Assembly (NCBI GenBank): GCA_964592755.1
Contig: CAZQFS010000097.1
Coordinates: 1 to 11,623, forward strand
From: CAZQFS01 sp964592755
Lineage (GTDB): Bacteria; Hydrothermota; Tepidihabitantia; Tepidihabitantales; Tepidihabitantaceae
Direction: 5' to 3'
Length of the DNA: 11,623 nucleotides
Under the pieces are notes generated by a model. It was not told where the DNA came from, did not search any database, and saw only the letters and a program-made list of their open reading frames with translations. Shown piece by piece: positions 1 through 6,617 of the stretch (position 1 is its first letter; each line of letters starts with the position of its first letter). A program made the position numbers and the translations under genes.

Positions 1-519
1 GGCCTGGGCATGGTCGAGTACTTCCGGGCGCTTTCGAGTCGGTACACGCTGGGCTTCTCGGTTCTCGGCTCGCGCCGGTCGGCCCGACAGATGGTGCTGC
101 GCGCGGTCAACGGCCAGGGTCTGTTCGCAACCGCGGCCCGGTTTTCGCTGGCATTCATGATGAAGGAAGACCGGGAACACGCCCAGGCGGAGTCGGTCTG
201 CCAAAGCCTGCTCCGAGACTACCCTGACAACCGCTCCGCCCTGCGGACGATGCGGGACAACTACCTGAAGGCCGGCCGTTTCGCTGAGACAATCAAGGTC
301 GGCCGCACCGTTGACCGGCTCATTCGTGCGTCGTTCCCGAACAACCTCTACGGCCTGAGCGAAAACTGGACAGTCACGGCCAAAGCCTGGCAGGGACTCG
401 CCGTTCCCGACAGTGCCAAGAAGTACGCCGATAGCGTCCTTGCCCATGAGCCGCTGGCCGACGAGGTACCGTGGCTGAAGACCTACCTACGCGAAGCCCG
501 AACGATAAGAGATCACTAG
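1..519 (+). CDS. TPR-type helical repeat protein, 3' end only
   Basis: The reading frame is open from the first base and ends with TAG at 517-519, so this is the C-terminal part of a longer protein; the ATG at 10 is probably internal. Counting from that Met, residues about 43-105 look like two degenerate tetratricopeptide helix pairs: alternating small and large hydrophobics, a DYPDN turn at about 70-74, and an AGRFAE motif at about 88-93. Residues about 120-150 may form a third pair (AKKYADSVLAHEP). TPR proteins normally act as protein-protein interaction scaffolds; no catalytic motif is visible. The missing upstream part could carry membrane segments, and the function is unknown. Its 3' end overlaps the downstream protease gene by about 49 nt, which suggests co-transcription and translational coupling. 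Confidence is high for coding and moderate for TPR type. Confidence 0.75.
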   Translation, partial: GLGMVEYFRALSSRYTLGFSVLGSRRSARQMVLRAVNGQGLFATAARFSLAFMMKEDREHAQAESVCQSLLRDYPDNRSALRTMRDNYLKAGRFAETIKVGRTVDRLIRASFPNNLYGLSENWTVTAKAWQGLAVPDSAKKYADSVLAHEPLADEVPWLKTYLREARTIRDH

Positions 520-971
520 CCACGGAGCCCGGACTGGCAGTTGTTGTCGGCGTGGGTAACCGGCTGCGGGGTGATGATGCGGTTGGACCTATTCTGCTCG
601 ACACACTTGCCGGACTTGACCGCGCTCGCCTCTTTGACGTCGGCAGCACTCCCGAGAATTACATCCTCCCCATTGCGCAACTGGCGCCGGCACGCATACT
701 CGTGGTCGATGCCTGTGACTTCGGCGCTCGGCCGGGCGAGTTCGAGCTTTTCGACCGGAGCCAGGTCGAACGACTCACCTATGGTCTGCTGTCAACCCAC
801 ACGCTGCCGCTCAGTCTGACGATCGAGATGCTAGTCCAGGAGACCGACGCCGCGGTCTTCCTGTTGGGCGTACAGCCGGCGGCAATGGAGTTCGGCACCG
901 AGCTGTCCGCGCCGGTCAGCGCTGCCCTGCCGGCGCTGGCCGAGTTTGTCCGGCGCTGGGTTACAGGTTAG
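471..971 (+). CDS. hycI: HycI-type [NiFe]-hydrogenase maturation endopeptidase
   Basis: This is a 166-residue member of the hydrogenase maturation protease family (peptidase M52, HycI/HyaD/HoxW). These enzymes clip the C-terminal tail of the hydrogenase large subunit after nickel insertion. It aligns well with recalled E. coli HycI: VGVGNRLRGDD (26-36), VDACD (79-83), LLSTHTLPL (107-115) and FLLGVQP (130-136). The three Ni-sensing residues of HycI (D16, D62, H90) correspond to D36, D80 and H110, so it looks catalytically intact. The start is uncertain: GTG 471 has GAGG four bases upstream but gives about 20 extra N-terminal residues and overlaps the TPR gene by 49 nt. A CTG at 534 would start nearer the family's usual N-terminus. 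No hydrogenase structural gene is in the window. The stop interlocks with the stop of the convergent dehydrogenase gene. It could serve another M52 substrate. Confidence 0.9.
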   Translation: MAEDLPTRSPNDKRSLATEPGLAVVVGVGNRLRGDDAVGPILLDTLAGLDRARLFDVGSTPENYILPIAQLAPARILVVDACDFGARPGEFELFDRSQVERLTYGLLSTHTLPLSLTIEMLVQETDAAVFLLGVQPAAMEFGTELSAPVSAALPALAEFVRRWVTG

Positions 972-2287
972 CGCACGGCCGGTCGGTTGCCGAGGCGATA
1001 GAGCTTCTTGGAACCCGGGCGTCTTATTGCGTTGCGGGCATCGAGTATCAACCGGCTCTCGCGGAAGATGAGGTCGTAGTCGAAGCAGGAGTGGTCGGTA
1101 AGGATGACGACGCAGTCGGCACGACGCAAAGCCGCAGCGGTCAACGGCCGCGACCGGAACCGCCGCCCGCCCGCCGAAACCTCCGGGACATAAGGGTCGT
1201 GGTAGGCTATGCGCCCCACCTTGTCGAGCAACAACTCCATGACCTTGAGCGCCGGCGAATGTCGCGTGTCCTCGACGTCGCGTTTGAATGCCGCACCCAT
1301 GACCAGCACGTTCGCCCGCGAAGACGGAATGCCGTGGACGCCCAAGAGCTCAAGCAGCCGGTCGCTGACATAGAACGGCATGGACTCGTTGGTCTGGGCA
1401 GCAAGCTCGATGAAGTTGGAGTGGAAATCGTACTCGCGTGCTTTCCAGGCCAGGTAGTACGGGTCGATCAGGATGCAGTGTCCGCCGATACCCGGACCAG
1501 GGTAGAAGGGCATGAACCCGAACGGCTTGGTCGCCGCCGCGGCGATGACTTCCCAGATGTCGATGTTCCCCATCCGCTCGCAGAGCACGGCCATCTCGTT
1601 CACCAGGGCGATATTGACGCTGCGAAATATGTTCTCCAACAGCTTCGACATCTCCGCGACGCGTGGGGACGACACCGTTAAGACCTGCTCGACAAACTGG
1701 CGATAGAACAGCGCAGTCAGCTCAGTGCAGCTCCGGGTCACGCCGCCCACGACAACCGGCGTGGTCTTGGTATTGAAGCGTCGGTTGCCCGGGTCGATTC
1801 GCTCTGGTACAAAGGAAAGGTAGTAGTCTCGACCAACCTTGAGCCCGGTTTCGTCGAGAATCGGCTGCAGGACCTTCTCCGTCGTCTCAGGGTAAGTCGT
1901 TGACCGCAGAACCACAAGCCGGCCGGGCTTCAGATGCTCGGCGACCCGGTGCCCGGCGCTCTCGATGAAGCTGACGTCCGGGTCCTTGCTCGCGGTGAAC
2001 GGAGTCGGGACGCATATGTTGATGACATCGCATTCTTCGAGCGCGCCGAAGTCGGTGGTCGCACTGAAACGGCCAAGGCGTACCATCTCGGCAACCTCGC
2101 TCGACGGCACGTCACCGATGAAACTCCTGCCCCGGTTGACCGCCGTCACCTTTCGCGCGTCGACGTCAATGCCGGTACAGCAATAGCCGGCCCGGGCGAT
2201 TTCGACGCTCAACGGCAGACCGACATAGCCGATTCCGATGACGGCGACACGGCTCTTTCGGCTCACTATCCTCTTAGCTGGATTCAT
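968..2287 (-). CDS. wbpA: UDP-N-acetylhexosamine 6-dehydrogenase (WbpA/WecC-type nucleotide-sugar dehydrogenase)
   Basis: This 439-residue enzyme belongs to the UDP-glucose/UDP-HexNAc dehydrogenase family. It makes UDP-N-acetylhexosaminuronic acid by two NAD-dependent oxidations, for surface polysaccharide. Visible features are the Rossmann GIGYVG (18-23) with the NAD-ribose acidic residue D41, CVPTP (92-96), STTYPETTE (129-137), PERIDPGN (161-168), the KxxxN pair K215/N219, and the catalytic thiolate C271 in GIGGHCILIDP. A C-terminal UDP-binding domain includes AAFKRDVEDTRHSP. AATKPFGFMPFYPGP closely resembles recalled Pseudomonas WbpA, which favours UDP-GlcNAc over UDP-glucose. The start ATG has GGGAG five bases upstream. 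It lies 23 nt after comM and is probably the last gene of the rpsP operon; no promoter was seen in the gap. The exact substrate cannot be read from sequence, and WecC or UDP-glucose activity remains possible. Confidence 0.92.
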   Translation of the reverse strand: MNPAKRIVSRKSRVAVIGIGYVGLPLSVEIARAGYCCTGIDVDARKVTAVNRGRSFIGDVPSSEVAEMVRLGRFSATTDFGALEECDVINICVPTPFTASKDPDVSFIESAGHRVAEHLKPGRLVVLRSTTYPETTEKVLQPILDETGLKVGRDYYLSFVPERIDPGNRRFNTKTTPVVVGGVTRSCTELTALFYRQFVEQVLTVSSPRVAEMSKLLENIFRSVNIALVNEMAVLCERMGNIDIWEVIAAAATKPFGFMPFYPGPGIGGHCILIDPYYLAWKAREYDFHSNFIELAAQTNESMPFYVSDRLLELLGVHGIPSSRANVLVMGAAFKRDVEDTRHSPALKVMELLLDKVGRIAYHDPYVPEVSAGGRRFRSRPLTAAALRRADCVVILTDHSCFDYDLIFRESRLILDARNAIRRPGSKKLYRLGNRPAVR

Positions 2288-2310
2288 GCATTCTCCCTTC
2301 TATGTTGGTG

Positions 2311-3852
2311 TCACCACGTGGTGCGGTCAAGGCTGCGGTATTGGACCGCCTCGGTTACGTGGGACGGCTTGATGTCCGGTTCACTTTCCAAGTCGGCGAT
2401 CGTGCGGGCAACTTTGAGCACCCGATGGTAGGCCCGGGCCGACAGGCCCAGCCGGTCAATGGCCGCACGCAGAATCTCGTCACACTGACTGCTCACCGGA
2501 CAGAACTTCCGGACGTGCTGTGGTCCCATCTGGGCGTTGGCATAGACCGGGTGGCGCAGACCGGCTGACCCGAATCGTTCGGTCTGAGTTCGACGCGCGC
2601 GCAGAACGCGGTCGGCAACGCCGGCCGAGTCCTCGCCGCTCCGTCGGGAAGCAAGGTCGTCGTAACGCAGGGCCGGCACCTCGACGTGAATGTCAATCCG
2701 ATCAAGCAGAGGGCCGGAGATCTTAGCACGGTAGTGCCGGATACGCAGAGGCGAGCAGGTGCAGGCATGGTGCGCGTCACCGTGGAAACCGCAGGGGCAA
2801 GGGTTCATGGCACAGACGAGCATGAACCGGGCCGGAAAAGTGAAGGTTGAGCGGGCACGGCCGATGGTAACCTGTCCATCTTCGAGCGGCTGGCGCAGGG
2901 CCTCGAGGACATCGCGCCTGAACTCGGGTAGTTCATCAAGGAAGAGCACGCCATTATGGGCCAGCGAGGCTTCCCCGGGCCGAGGAACGCTGCCTCCGCC
3001 GATGATGCCGGACTCAGACACGTTGTGGTGAGGAGCGCGGAACGGGCGCGTGGCGACCAGCGGACGGTCAGGGCTCAACGCACCGACCACCGAGTGTATC
3101 CGGGTTGTCTCCAGCGCCTCCTCCAGGGTCAACGGGGGCAGAATCGTCGGCAGTCGACGCGCCAGCATTGTCTTGCCCGAGCCGGGTGGGCCAATCATCA
3201 GCAGGTTGTGACTGCCGGCAGCGGCTATCTCCAGTGCTCGTTTGGCGTGCTCGTGGCCGTGGACATCCGACAGGTCAACCGACTGGGTCGCCGCCCGACG
3301 GAAGATATCGTCCACGTTCGCTCTCGCCGGCTCAAGGTGAGTGGTCCCTTTCAGGAAATTCACGGCCTCGGTGAGCGAGGCCGCGCCGTAGACCGGCAGG
3401 TCAACGACCATCGCCGCCTCGGTTGTGTTCGCCTGGGGCACGACCATACCGGCAAGGCCGCTGCTCCGGGCCGCGACCGCCATGGAGACCGCGCCCTTGG
3501 CCGGGCGCAACGAGCCATCAAGCGACAGCTCGCCGACGAGCATGGTCCGGCGCAAAGCCGACGGTGGCAGCGTGCCGGCCGCGGCCAGGATGCCAATGGC
3601 AATGGGCAGGTCAAAGGCGGCGCCCTCCTTCTTGATGTCGGCGGGCGCGAGATTGACGGTGATGTGCCGGTTGGGAAAGGTGAATCCCGAGTTCTTGAGC
3701 GCTGCCTGAACCCGGTGCTGGGACTCCCTCACCGCTGCATCAGGCAGCCCGACGATGTTGAATGCCGGCAGCCCCATGGCCAGGTCGGTCTCAACCGAGA
3801 CGATGAACCCATCGACGCCGTAGACTGCGGCAGACAGGACTCGAGACAACAC
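2311..3852 (-). CDS. comM: YifB/ComM family Mg-chelatase-like AAA+ ATPase
   Basis: This 513-residue protein has the usual length and layout of ComM/YifB. An N-terminal ChlI/Lon-like S5-fold domain (about 1-165) is followed by a Mg-chelatase AAA+ core and a C-terminal helical domain (about 420-513). Walker A is GPPGSGKT (221-228, K227) and Walker B is VLFLDE (302-307). APHHNVSESGIIGGG lies at about 273-287, and an arginine-containing GPLLDRIDI at about 380-388. A Cys cluster (C347, C352, C354, C364, C366) could bind zinc, as in the family. In Vibrio, ComM is a hexameric branch-migration helicase that aids integration of transformed DNA; the same role here is inference. It starts with GTG, overlapping the yraN TAG stop by one base, and is therefore likely to be translationally coupled. 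Many genomes place comM next to yraN or dprA, in line with this context. Confidence 0.93.
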   Translation of the reverse strand: MLSRVLSAAVYGVDGFIVSVETDLAMGLPAFNIVGLPDAAVRESQHRVQAALKNSGFTFPNRHITVNLAPADIKKEGAAFDLPIAIGILAAAGTLPPSALRRTMLVGELSLDGSLRPAKGAVSMAVAARSSGLAGMVVPQANTTEAAMVVDLPVYGAASLTEAVNFLKGTTHLEPARANVDDIFRRAATQSVDLSDVHGHEHAKRALEIAAAGSHNLLMIGPPGSGKTMLARRLPTILPPLTLEEALETTRIHSVVGALSPDRPLVATRPFRAPHHNVSESGIIGGGSVPRPGEASLAHNGVLFLDELPEFRRDVLEALRQPLEDGQVTIGRARSTFTFPARFMLVCAMNPCPCGFHGDAHHACTCSPLRIRHYRAKISGPLLDRIDIHVEVPALRYDDLASRRSGEDSAGVADRVLRARRTQTERFGSAGLRHPVYANAQMGPQHVRKFCPVSSQCDEILRAAIDRLGLSARAYHRVLKVARTIADLESEPDIKPSHVTEAVQYRSLDRTTW

Positions 3853-4202
3853 TAGAAGGCTCCGGTGATGTGCTCGATGGCCGGCCGACCGTCACCCAGC
3901 ACGACTGACACCACATCGAAACGAACCGGCACGGATTCGAGGCCGTGACGGATCATGTACTGCTGCGCGAGACGACGGAGCCGCCGCTGCTTGGCCGGAC
4001 CAATCGAGGCCCAGGGAGCAGCGAAGTCTGCCTGGGTCCGGGCCTTCACCTCGACGAATACGAGCGTATCGGAGTCCTGGCAGACGATGTCAATCTCACC
4101 GAGGTGGCAGCGGTAGTTCTGTTCGAGAACACGGAATCCAGCCCGATGCAGGTATGCGGCCGCGACGTCTTCTCCACGGCGACCGACCCTGGCGCGGTTC
4201 AT
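3852..4202 (-). CDS. yraN: YraN family (UPF0102) nuclease-fold protein
   Basis: This 116-residue protein has the normal YraN length. The start ATG at 4202-4200 forms an ATGA overlap with the rnhB stop, which selects it over a 90-residue longer in-frame version whose extra N-terminus is only antisense-like readthrough of rnhB. Family motifs are GRRGEDVAAAYL (7-18), GFRVLEQNYRC (22-32), GEIDIV with E36 and D38 (35-40), and FVEVKAR with E51 and K53 (49-55). This resembles the restriction-endonuclease-like acidic-acidic-E-x-K site. YraN has no settled function; it is thought to be a DNA-processing nuclease because of its fold and its steady association with rnhB and comM. Here it sits exactly between those two, coupled to both by overlaps. 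Confidence 0.93.
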   Translation of the reverse strand: MNRARVGRRGEDVAAAYLHRAGFRVLEQNYRCHLGEIDIVCQDSDTLVFVEVKARTQADFAAPWASIGPAKQRRLRRLAQQYMIRHGLESVPVRFDVVSVVLGDGRPAIEHITGAF

Positions 4203-4810
4203 CCTGCGTCGAGCCGGACGAAACGCGTGACCGGAGCGAATGTCCGGCGGTGGATGGGAGAAGGCCCGAGCCGCCGGAGCGCGGCGATGTGCTCGGCCGT
4301 GCCATAGCCGACGTGACGCTCGAAACCGTAGCCCGGATAGCGCAGTGCGACGCGGGCCATCAGCCGATCGCGAAAAACCTTGGCGACGACCGACGCACAT
4401 GCGATGGAAAGGCTGCGACGGTCGCCTCTGACCAGACCGTTGCACGGAATGCCGAGTCCGGGGACCGGCCAACCATCAGCCAGCGCAAGTGAAGGACGGA
4501 CGCTGAGCCTGCCCACTGCAAGACGCATGGCGTGAAAGGTGGCCTGAGCAATGTTGCGGCGGTCAATCAGACGGTGACTGGCCGCACCAATTGCCCAGCA
4601 TAAGCAGCGGCTCCGGATGACCCGGTCAAGACGAAATCGCTGCCGGGCAGAGAGAACTTTGGAATCGTCAGCTCCGGGGACAGCGGTTCCAGGTGCAAGC
4701 ACAACCGCTGCCGCTACAACCGGTCCGGCCAGCGCACCTCGGCCGACTTCATCGATGCCGCAGAAGAGGGTCTCAGCCCTCCACAGCTTTCGGTCGAGAT
4801 TCTCCCTCAA
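4199..4810 (-). CDS. rnhB: Ribonuclease HII
   Basis: RNase HII cuts the RNA strand of RNA-DNA hybrids and initiates removal of single misincorporated ribonucleotides. With the TTG start chosen here the protein has 203 residues. The four catalytic acids are present: D20 and E21 in GIDEVGRGALAGP, D112 in LALADG, and D148 in ASVVAKVFRD. The C-terminal HVGYGTAEHIAAL / GPSPIHRRTF block is also typical. The start is uncertain. The first ATG (4888) would overlap rplS by 116 nt, TTG 4810 overlaps by 38 nt, and CTG 4786 gives 195 residues. TTG 4810 gives the usual N-terminal length but has only a weak ribosome-binding site. The stop shares an ATGA with yraN. The order rplS-rnhB-yraN is common in bacteria. 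Confidence 0.92.
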   Translation of the reverse strand: MRENLDRKLWRAETLFCGIDEVGRGALAGPVVAAAVVLAPGTAVPGADDSKVLSARQRFRLDRVIRSRCLCWAIGAASHRLIDRRNIAQATFHAMRLAVGRLSVRPSLALADGWPVPGLGIPCNGLVRGDRRSLSIACASVVAKVFRDRLMARVALRYPGYGFERHVGYGTAEHIAALRRLGPSPIHRRTFAPVTRFVRLDAG

Positions 4811-5171
4811 TCTTGCGTTCTTTGAGCATCGCCTCGCGTCCGCTCTTGTTCCTGAGGTAGTAGAGCTTGGCACGGCGGACACTTGCATGACGCTTTACCT
4901 CCACCGCGACTATACTGGGCGTGGTGTAGGGGAAGATCCGCTCGACGCCGAAACCGCGACTGACCTTGCGCACGGTGAATGACCGATTGCGGCCGGCACC
5001 TCGTATCGCAATGACCGTGCCTTGGAACGCCTGCACGCGCTCCTTGTCACCCTCGGTAATGCGAAGCTGGACGTTCACCGTGTCGCCCGGCCGCAGCAAA
5101 GGAATCTGGGCCGCGGTACGGGGTACGGACGGCTTCTTCTCGGTTGACCTCGGTTCACTCGTCTTTGCCAT
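4773..5171 (-). CDS. rplS: 50S ribosomal protein L19
   Basis: L19 sits at the 30S-50S interface. The 132-residue product shows the family core: LLRPGDTVNVQLRITEGDKERVQAFQ beginning at about 26 (here split as RPGDTV and KERVQAFQG), then GAGRNRSFTVRKVS, GVERIFPYTTP, and a basic RRAKLYYLRNKSGREA end. The start ATG at 5171-5169 follows an AAAGGAG ribosome-binding site at 8-nt spacing inside trmD, which selects it over a longer frame. The segment before RPGD (MAKTSEPRSTEKKPSVPRTA...) is Lys/Ser/Pro-rich and lacks the usual amphipathic helix of E. coli-like L19. The C-terminus adds a short charged tail (IEGESRPKAVEG). The gene overlaps trmD by 17 nt and rnhB by about 38 nt. Confidence 0.96.
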   Translation of the reverse strand: MAKTSEPRSTEKKPSVPRTAAQIPLLRPGDTVNVQLRITEGDKERVQAFQGTVIAIRGAGRNRSFTVRKVSRGFGVERIFPYTTPSIVAVEVKRHASVRRAKLYYLRNKSGREAMLKERKIEGESRPKAVEG

Positions 5172-5898
5172 GGAGAATCTCCTTTCCGGTTTCGCGGGAG
5201 AGCAACTCGCGTTCCCGCTCTGTGAGAACCTCATGACGCAGCAGCTCAGGCCTGCGCCGGGCAGTCACGAGCAGCGCGTTCTCCCGACGCCACGCTGCCA
5301 CGGCCACGTGGTCCCCGGACACCAGGACTTCCGGTACCCGGGCCCCGCGGAACTCCCGTGGTCGCGTGTACCAGGGTGCATCCAGCAGCGCCGGGGAAAA
5401 TGAATCGGTCATTACCGACTCCTCGTGCTCCACTGCGCCCGGCAGCAGCCGGGCGATCGCCTCGACAACAACGACCGCGGCTGCCTCGCCGCCGGCAAGC
5501 ACGAAGTCGCCGAGTGACAGCTCTTCGTCGACTACTGCCAGCACACGTTCGTCCACTCCCTTGTAGCGGCCACACACGAGCACGAGGTGAGGACGTGTGC
5601 AGTACTCTCGAACGACCGACTGCGCCAGCGTCCGTCCCCGCGCGGAAAGCAGCACGACGCGGCTGTCAGGGCCACGGACAGACTCAACCGCCCGCACGAC
5701 CGGTTCCGGCTTCAGAATCATGCCGGCTCCGCCGCCAAAAGGGTAGTCATCAACCGTCCGATGGGCGTCGGTCGTGAAGTCACGCGGGGTAGTCAGGCTG
5801 ACCGACAAAGCTCCTGCGTCGAGCGCAGCACGGGTCGGACCGCATCCGAACGGCCCGGCAAAGTACTCGGGGAAGAGTGAGACAATACTTATGCGCAT
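5155..5898 (-). CDS. trmD: tRNA (guanine-N1-)-methyltransferase TrmD
   Basis: TrmD methylates G37 of tRNAs with a G36 (m1G37), using S-adenosylmethionine, and prevents +1 frameshifting; it is normally essential. The 247-residue protein carries the SPOUT-fold motifs: ISIVSLFPEYF (3-13), DDYPFGGGAGM (50-60), VCGRYKGVDERV (108-119), LSLGDFVLAGGE (127-138), ARLLPGAV (149-156), and LLDAPWYTRP followed by VPEVLVSGDH. R150 and D165 match the catalytic R154 and D169 of the Haemophilus enzyme. The ATG start has only a weak AGG upstream. The 39-nt gap before it, after khpA, is where rimM normally lies. The end overlaps the rplS start by 17 nt. Confidence 0.97.
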   Translation of the reverse strand: MRISIVSLFPEYFAGPFGCGPTRAALDAGALSVSLTTPRDFTTDAHRTVDDYPFGGGAGMILKPEPVVRAVESVRGPDSRVVLLSARGRTLAQSVVREYCTRPHLVLVCGRYKGVDERVLAVVDEELSLGDFVLAGGEAAAVVVVEAIARLLPGAVEHEESVMTDSFSPALLDAPWYTRPREFRGARVPEVLVSGDHVAVAAWRRENALLVTARRRPELLRHEVLTERERELLSRETGKEILHGKDE

Positions 5899-5937
5899 CA
5901 GCCTGAGAACCTGAGTTGACCGGCGGCCGCGGCTCTG

Positions 5938-6165
5938 CTAGAGAATCTCGAGCTGTGCCCGCTTTCCGAGCTTCATCGCCGCGGCCGCGAGGATTGCCCG
6001 GATTGCCTTGGCCGTCCGGCCTTCTTTGCCAATGACCTTGCCTTGGTCGCCCGGAGCGACTTTCAGCTCATAGATGAGCGTACGTTCGAGTGAGGCTTCG
6101 GTTACGACGACCTGGTCCGGATGGTCAACCAGTGCCTTGGCAATGTACTCAATCAGTTCCTTCAT
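5938..6165 (-). CDS. khpA: KhpA family KH-domain RNA-binding protein
   Basis: This 75-residue single-KH protein has the normal KhpA/YlqC length. The GxxG loop is at 46-49 within QGKVIGKEGRTAKAIRAIL, preceded by a beta-rich ERTLIYELKV. KhpA, alone or with KhpB, binds RNA as a small chaperone or regulator; in Firmicutes the pair affects cell division and envelope genes. No khpB is in this window. The ATG start lies six bases after AAGGAG and overlaps the end of rpsP by 17 nt. The rpsP-khpA pairing is one of the more conserved gene pairs in bacteria, which supports the call. Confidence 0.95.
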   Translation of the reverse strand: MKELIEYIAKALVDHPDQVVVTEASLERTLIYELKVAPGDQGKVIGKEGRTAKAIRAILAAAAMKLGKRAQLEIL

Positions 6166-6502
6166 GGCTCACTCCTTGGTTGGCATCTTGGGGGAAATCG
6201 TCCGGGGTCGTCTCTCCGACCGGTGCAGTCTCAGCCTCAGGCTGAGAAGGCGGCTGGGACGCCGGTGCGTGCTGTCGGGCCCAGCGCCGAATCAGCCGGC
6301 CGACCGTCTCGGACGGCTGAGCGCCGCGGGCCAGCCAGAAGTCCACGCGCTCTCCGTTCAGGTTTAGTGCCTTTGTGCGCGGGTCGTAGCTACCGACCGC
6401 TTCAAGGTACTCACCGTCCCGGGCGCGCCGGGAGTCGATGGCAACCACGCGATAGCTCGGTCGGCTACGATGTCCCATACGCCTGAGTCGAATCTTTACC
6501 AA
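6149..6502 (-). CDS. rpsP: 30S ribosomal protein S16, with C-terminal tail
   Basis: S16 is an early assembly protein of the small subunit. The core (1-77) is canonical: MVKIRLRRMGHRSRPSYRVV, then DGEYLEAVGSYDPR, and WLARGAQPSETVGRLI. The start is TTG (6502-6500): it has an AAGGAG six bases upstream and gives exactly the conserved N-terminus; there is no better ATG. Residues 78-117 form a Pro/Gln/Glu-rich acidic tail (SQPPSQPEAETAPVGE...) beyond the usual 80-90 residue length. Such tails occur in S16 of several phyla and have no known function. It is the first gene of the operon, close behind a strong promoter, and overlaps khpA by 17 nt. Confidence 0.96.
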   Translation of the reverse strand: MVKIRLRRMGHRSRPSYRVVAIDSRRARDGEYLEAVGSYDPRTKALNLNGERVDFWLARGAQPSETVGRLIRRWARQHAPASQPPSQPEAETAPVGETTPDDFPQDANQGVSHEGTD

Positions 6503-6508
6503 CAGTTA

Positions 6509-6516
6509 CTCCTTTT
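6509..6516 (-). promoter_or_regulatory. Ribosome binding site deciding the TTG start of rpsP
   Basis: On the minus strand AAAAGGAG is followed by a six-base spacer and TTG. This placement supports the rare TTG start for a ribosomal protein gene. Confidence 0.85.
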
Positions 6517-6524
6517 ACAGCTAG

Positions 6525-6552
6525 AAGATAGCGAAACTGACCGGGCTGTCAA
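6525..6552 (-). promoter_or_regulatory. Sigma70-type promoter of the rpsP operon
   Basis: Read on the minus strand, a perfect -35 TTGACA (6552-6547) is separated by 16 nt from TATCTT (6530-6525; four of six consensus bases). Transcription would start near 6518, giving a leader of only about 15 nt that holds the rpsP ribosome-binding site. No other -35 match of this quality was noticed within the operon. This is sequence inference; no transcript data. Confidence 0.7.
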
Positions 6553-6556
6553 TTCT

Positions 6557-6603
6557 GTCCGACCGGCCCGCAGCCGACACGAGCAGAACGCCGGCCGGCG
6601 GAC
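6557..6603 (-). other. GC-rich hairpin between propeller gene and rpsP promoter
   Basis: GTCCG-A-CCGGC (6557-6567) pairs with GCCGGCGGAC (6594-6603). This makes a 10-bp stem with one bulged A and a 26-nt loop, just downstream of the propeller gene stop and just upstream of the rpsP -35 box. There is no U-tract, so an intrinsic terminator of classical form is not supported. It may still slow polymerase or serve as a 3' end structure. The inner CGCCGGCCGGCG palindrome could fold alternatively. Confidence 0.4.
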
Positions 6604-6617
6604 TGATATGCAGCTGG

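Noticed and set aside
2956..3855. A 299-codon + strand ORF opposite comM
   Set aside because: It is the antisense shadow of a clear comM gene, with low-complexity basic composition.
4203..4472. A 90-residue N-terminal extension of YraN
   Set aside because: It would overlap rnhB almost fully, is not part of the family, and the ATGA junction marks the true start.
4811..4888. The ATG-started longer form of RNase HII
   Set aside because: It would overlap rplS by 116 nt and adds about 26 residues not seen in the family.
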